DNA from: Thermoplasmatales archaeon ex4484_6
GTDB lineage: Archaea; Thermoplasmatota; Penumbrarchaeia; Penumbrarchaeales; Penumbrarchaeaceae
Length of the DNA stretch: 16,566 bases
Direction: 5' to 3'
Assembly (NCBI GenBank): GCA_002254385.1
Contig: NJDO01000029.1
Coordinates: 1-16,566 of the forward strand
The translations under genes and the position numbers were made by a program. Of this stretch, positions 15,570 through 16,566 are shown one piece after another. Below the pieces are notes generated by a model, which had not been told where the DNA came from, did no database searches, and was given only the letters and a program-made list of their open reading frames with translations. How positions within the stretch are numbered: position 1 is the stretch's first letter; every line of letters begins with the position of its first letter.

Positions 15570-15656
15570 ATGGTTGGAAACCTTAGATTCATGGTTCAAT
15601 ACTATGCGGGAATATGTATGATCACCCATTACATCGTTAGAGGAGCTTATTTATAA
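15570..15656 (+). CDS. Candidate micro-ORF of 28 residues
   Basis: An ATG at 15570 opens a 28-codon frame ending in TAA, preceded at five to six bases by GGGAGTGA, as good a ribosome site as those of the real genes nearby. The predicted peptide starts MVGNLRFMVQYYAGICM and is mostly hydrophobic with a few basic residues, so it might associate with the membrane. Its end overlaps the TATA box of the CmpB-like gene. It could be chance: the frame is short and there is no separate promoter, so it would have to be read from the transcript of the gene at 15071-15529. Confidence 0.22.
   Translation: MVGNLRFMVQYYAGICMITHYIVRGAYL
15650..15656 (+). promoter_or_regulatory. TATA box of the CmpB-like gene
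   Basis: TTTATAA is centred about 27 bases before the ATG at 15680, with no Shine-Dalgarno sequence between them, so the mRNA is probably leaderless. Confidence 0.55.
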
Positions 15657-15679
15657 TGAGATGACCTCGCCGATCATTG

Positions 15680-16411
15680 ATGGTCCTTATATCTCTGATG
15701 TTCATATTTGCTCTCGGATCCCTGGCAGGATGGATTATCGAGTTTTTTTATAGATCCATTCATAACGGGCACCTTACCAATCCAGGGTTCCTGAATGGAA
15801 CCTATCTCCCCATGTATGGCTTTGGTATCTCGTTTCTCTACATCATCTCATCCATGGACATGTCCATCATTATCAGGGTAATAATATTCGGGATCACTAC
15901 CACCGTCCTGGAACTGATAACGGGACTCATCTTCACGAACTATTTCAAAATAAGGTTGTGGGACTACTCGAAGGAGCTTCTCAATTTCAAGGGGCAGATA
16001 TGTCTTAGGTTTTCGCTCTACTGGACGGTTCTTTCACTGCTCTTCTATCTGATGATCTATCCGCATATGGAATCATTCGTGAACATACTCGAAGAAAGCT
16101 ATTTGGCATATATCTCTCTGGGATTCTATTATGGACTTATTACAATGGACATCTACGAGTCATTCTCACTTGCAGTGAAGATCAGAAAAGCGGTTATGGA
16201 GTTCAATAAGAAGTACCTGACAGGATTGAGAATAGATATGAGAGATTTCAAAATGACCGTAAGGACCTATTTGAAGAAGGGAAGGAAGGTGAATTCGGTT
16301 GAAAGATTCTTCGTACCGTTCACCAGACTCTCGAATATGGAGCTGTTGGATAGATTCAATAACGAACTCCTGCAGAAAATGAAGAAAAAGGTTCACTTCA
16401 ATAAGAAATAA
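15680..16411 (+). CDS. CmpB-family (PF06541, putative ABC-transporter type IV) membrane protein
   Basis: The 243-residue product matches a widespread but poorly characterised membrane family annotated as putative ABC transporter type IV (CmpB). Diagnostic stretches are GWIIEFFYRSI (17-27) with a conserved acidic residue, NPGFLNGTYLPMYGFG (34-49), VLELITGLIF (76-85), RLWDYS (92-97) and NFKGQICLRFSLYW (102-115). About five membrane segments occupy the first 160 residues. The last 80 residues are a basic, helical, probably cytoplasmic tail (KMTVRTYLKKGRKV and similar). No ATPase gene is adjacent, so a transport role is not supported by context. The start is ATG 15680, judged leaderless from the TATA position; a TTG at 15677 also lies in frame. 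Confidence 0.78.
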   Translation: MVLISLMFIFALGSLAGWIIEFFYRSIHNGHLTNPGFLNGTYLPMYGFGISFLYIISSMDMSIIIRVIIFGITTTVLELITGLIFTNYFKIRLWDYSKELLNFKGQICLRFSLYWTVLSLLFYLMIYPHMESFVNILEESYLAYISLGFYYGLITMDIYESFSLAVKIRKAVMEFNKKYLTGLRIDMRDFKMTVRTYLKKGRKVNSVERFFVPFTRLSNMELLDRFNNELLQKMKKKVHFNKK

Positions 16412-16434
16412 CAACTGTGGAGCTCCCATAAAGG

Positions 16435-16442
16435 TTTTATAT
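16435..16442 (+). promoter_or_regulatory. TATA box of tRNA-Ala
   Basis: TTTTATAT lies about 40 bases before the mature tRNA 5' end, predicting a start near 16465 and a 5' leader of about 12 bases for RNase P to remove. Confidence 0.55.
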
Positions 16443-16477
16443 TCATTGCCGATAACCCAGATGCTCCTGTAACAATT

Positions 16478-16551
16478 GGGCCGGTAGATCAGCTCGGTAG
16501 ATCGCTCGCTTGGCATGCGAGAGGCCTCGGGTTCAAATCCCGACCGGTCCA
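16478..16551 (+). tRNA. tRNA-Ala (anticodon GGC)
   Basis: A complete cloverleaf can be drawn. The acceptor stem GGGCCGG pairs with CCGGTCC and contains the G3:U70 wobble that identifies alanine tRNAs. The D stem is GATC/GATC with loop AGCTCGGTA. The anticodon stem is CTCGC/GCGAG with loop TTGGCAT, giving anticodon GGC (codon GCC, and GCU by wobble). The variable loop is AGGCC, the T stem is TCGGG/CCCGA with loop TTCAAAT, and A73 is the discriminator. CCA is not encoded and there is no intron. Confidence 0.97.
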
Positions 16552-16552
16552 C

Positions 16553-16556
16553 TTTT
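16553..16556 (+). terminator. Short oligo-T tract after tRNA-Ala
   Basis: TTTT begins two bases after the tRNA end, with a further TTT at 16562-16564. Archaeal RNA polymerase often stops at such T tracts, but this one is short and the window ends here. Confidence 0.3.
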
Positions 16557-16566
16557 CCCTATTTAC

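Noticed and set aside
6473..16551. Functional link between alaX and tRNA-Ala in the same window
   Set aside because: They are about 9 kb apart on opposite strands with unrelated genes between; the shared amino acid is probably coincidence.
1..16566. CRISPR arrays, insertion sequences, prophage or defence genes
   Set aside because: No regularly spaced repeats, transposase or integrase motifs, terminal inverted repeats or nuclease domains were seen on either strand.

Overview
The window is archaeal and most likely from the Thermoplasmata side of the Euryarchaeota. It carries archaeal information-processing genes: RNA polymerase subunit L, Dim1/KsgA-type rRNA dimethyltransferase, ribosomal protein S8e, SRP19, a TruD-type pseudouridine synthase and a stand-alone AlaX editing protein. 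Glutamate synthase domains are encoded as separate genes. Arginine is encoded mostly by AGA/AGG. TATA boxes lie 23-30 bases before expected transcript starts, and at ksgA and at the CmpB-like gene this places the transcript start on or next to the ATG (leaderless mRNA). Other genes have GGTG/GGAG Shine-Dalgarno sequences. The exact lineage is inferred from gene content and not proven.

Layout. 1-680 (minus): a truD fragment cut by the window edge, preceded by rpoL. 733-3245 (plus): ksgA, then an orphan citrate lyase alpha subunit (citF) with its own TATA box. 3254-4633 (minus): a long TPR-repeat protein. 4756-6472 (plus): a GXGXG-domain protein (GltB3 type), followed one base after its stop codon by a shortened and apparently degenerate FMN-domain protein (GltB2-like). 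6473-7201 (minus): alaX with a TTG start. 7312-8004 (plus): rps8e and srp19. 8126-10834 (plus): pyruvate, phosphate dikinase. 10893-11852 (minus): a membrane protein with a cysteine-rich zinc-ribbon tail. 11955-12953 (plus): a small zinc-finger protein and a short TPR protein. 13088-15008 (plus): an M50 site-2-type membrane protease and a SufS-like cysteine desulfurase. 15071-16411 (plus): a small unknown helical protein, a possible 28-residue micro-ORF, and a CmpB-family (PF06541) membrane protein. 16478-16551 (plus): tRNA-Ala(GGC).

The well-understood genes cover translation (RNA modification, ribosome, tRNA proofreading, SRP targeting) and central carbon metabolism (PPDK interconverts pyruvate and PEP, a gluconeogenic or glycolytic step). 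CitF fits no complete pathway here because the CitD and CitE partners are absent from the window. The GltB3/GltB2-like pair has no adjacent glutaminase domain or GltD, and the FMN-domain protein lacks the expected Fe-S cysteines. No insertion sequence, CRISPR array, prophage or rRNA was seen. No stretch longer than 300 bases is without a gene; the larger gaps (about 100-150 bases at 4634-4755, 7202-7311, 8005-8125, 11853-11954, 12954-13087 and 15530-15679) hold promoters and, in the last, a candidate micro-ORF.

I found no convincing undescribed defence or mobile system. The best candidates for new biology are the degenerate glutamate-synthase-like pair, the lone CitF, and the divergent pair of zinc-binding proteins at 10893-12392.
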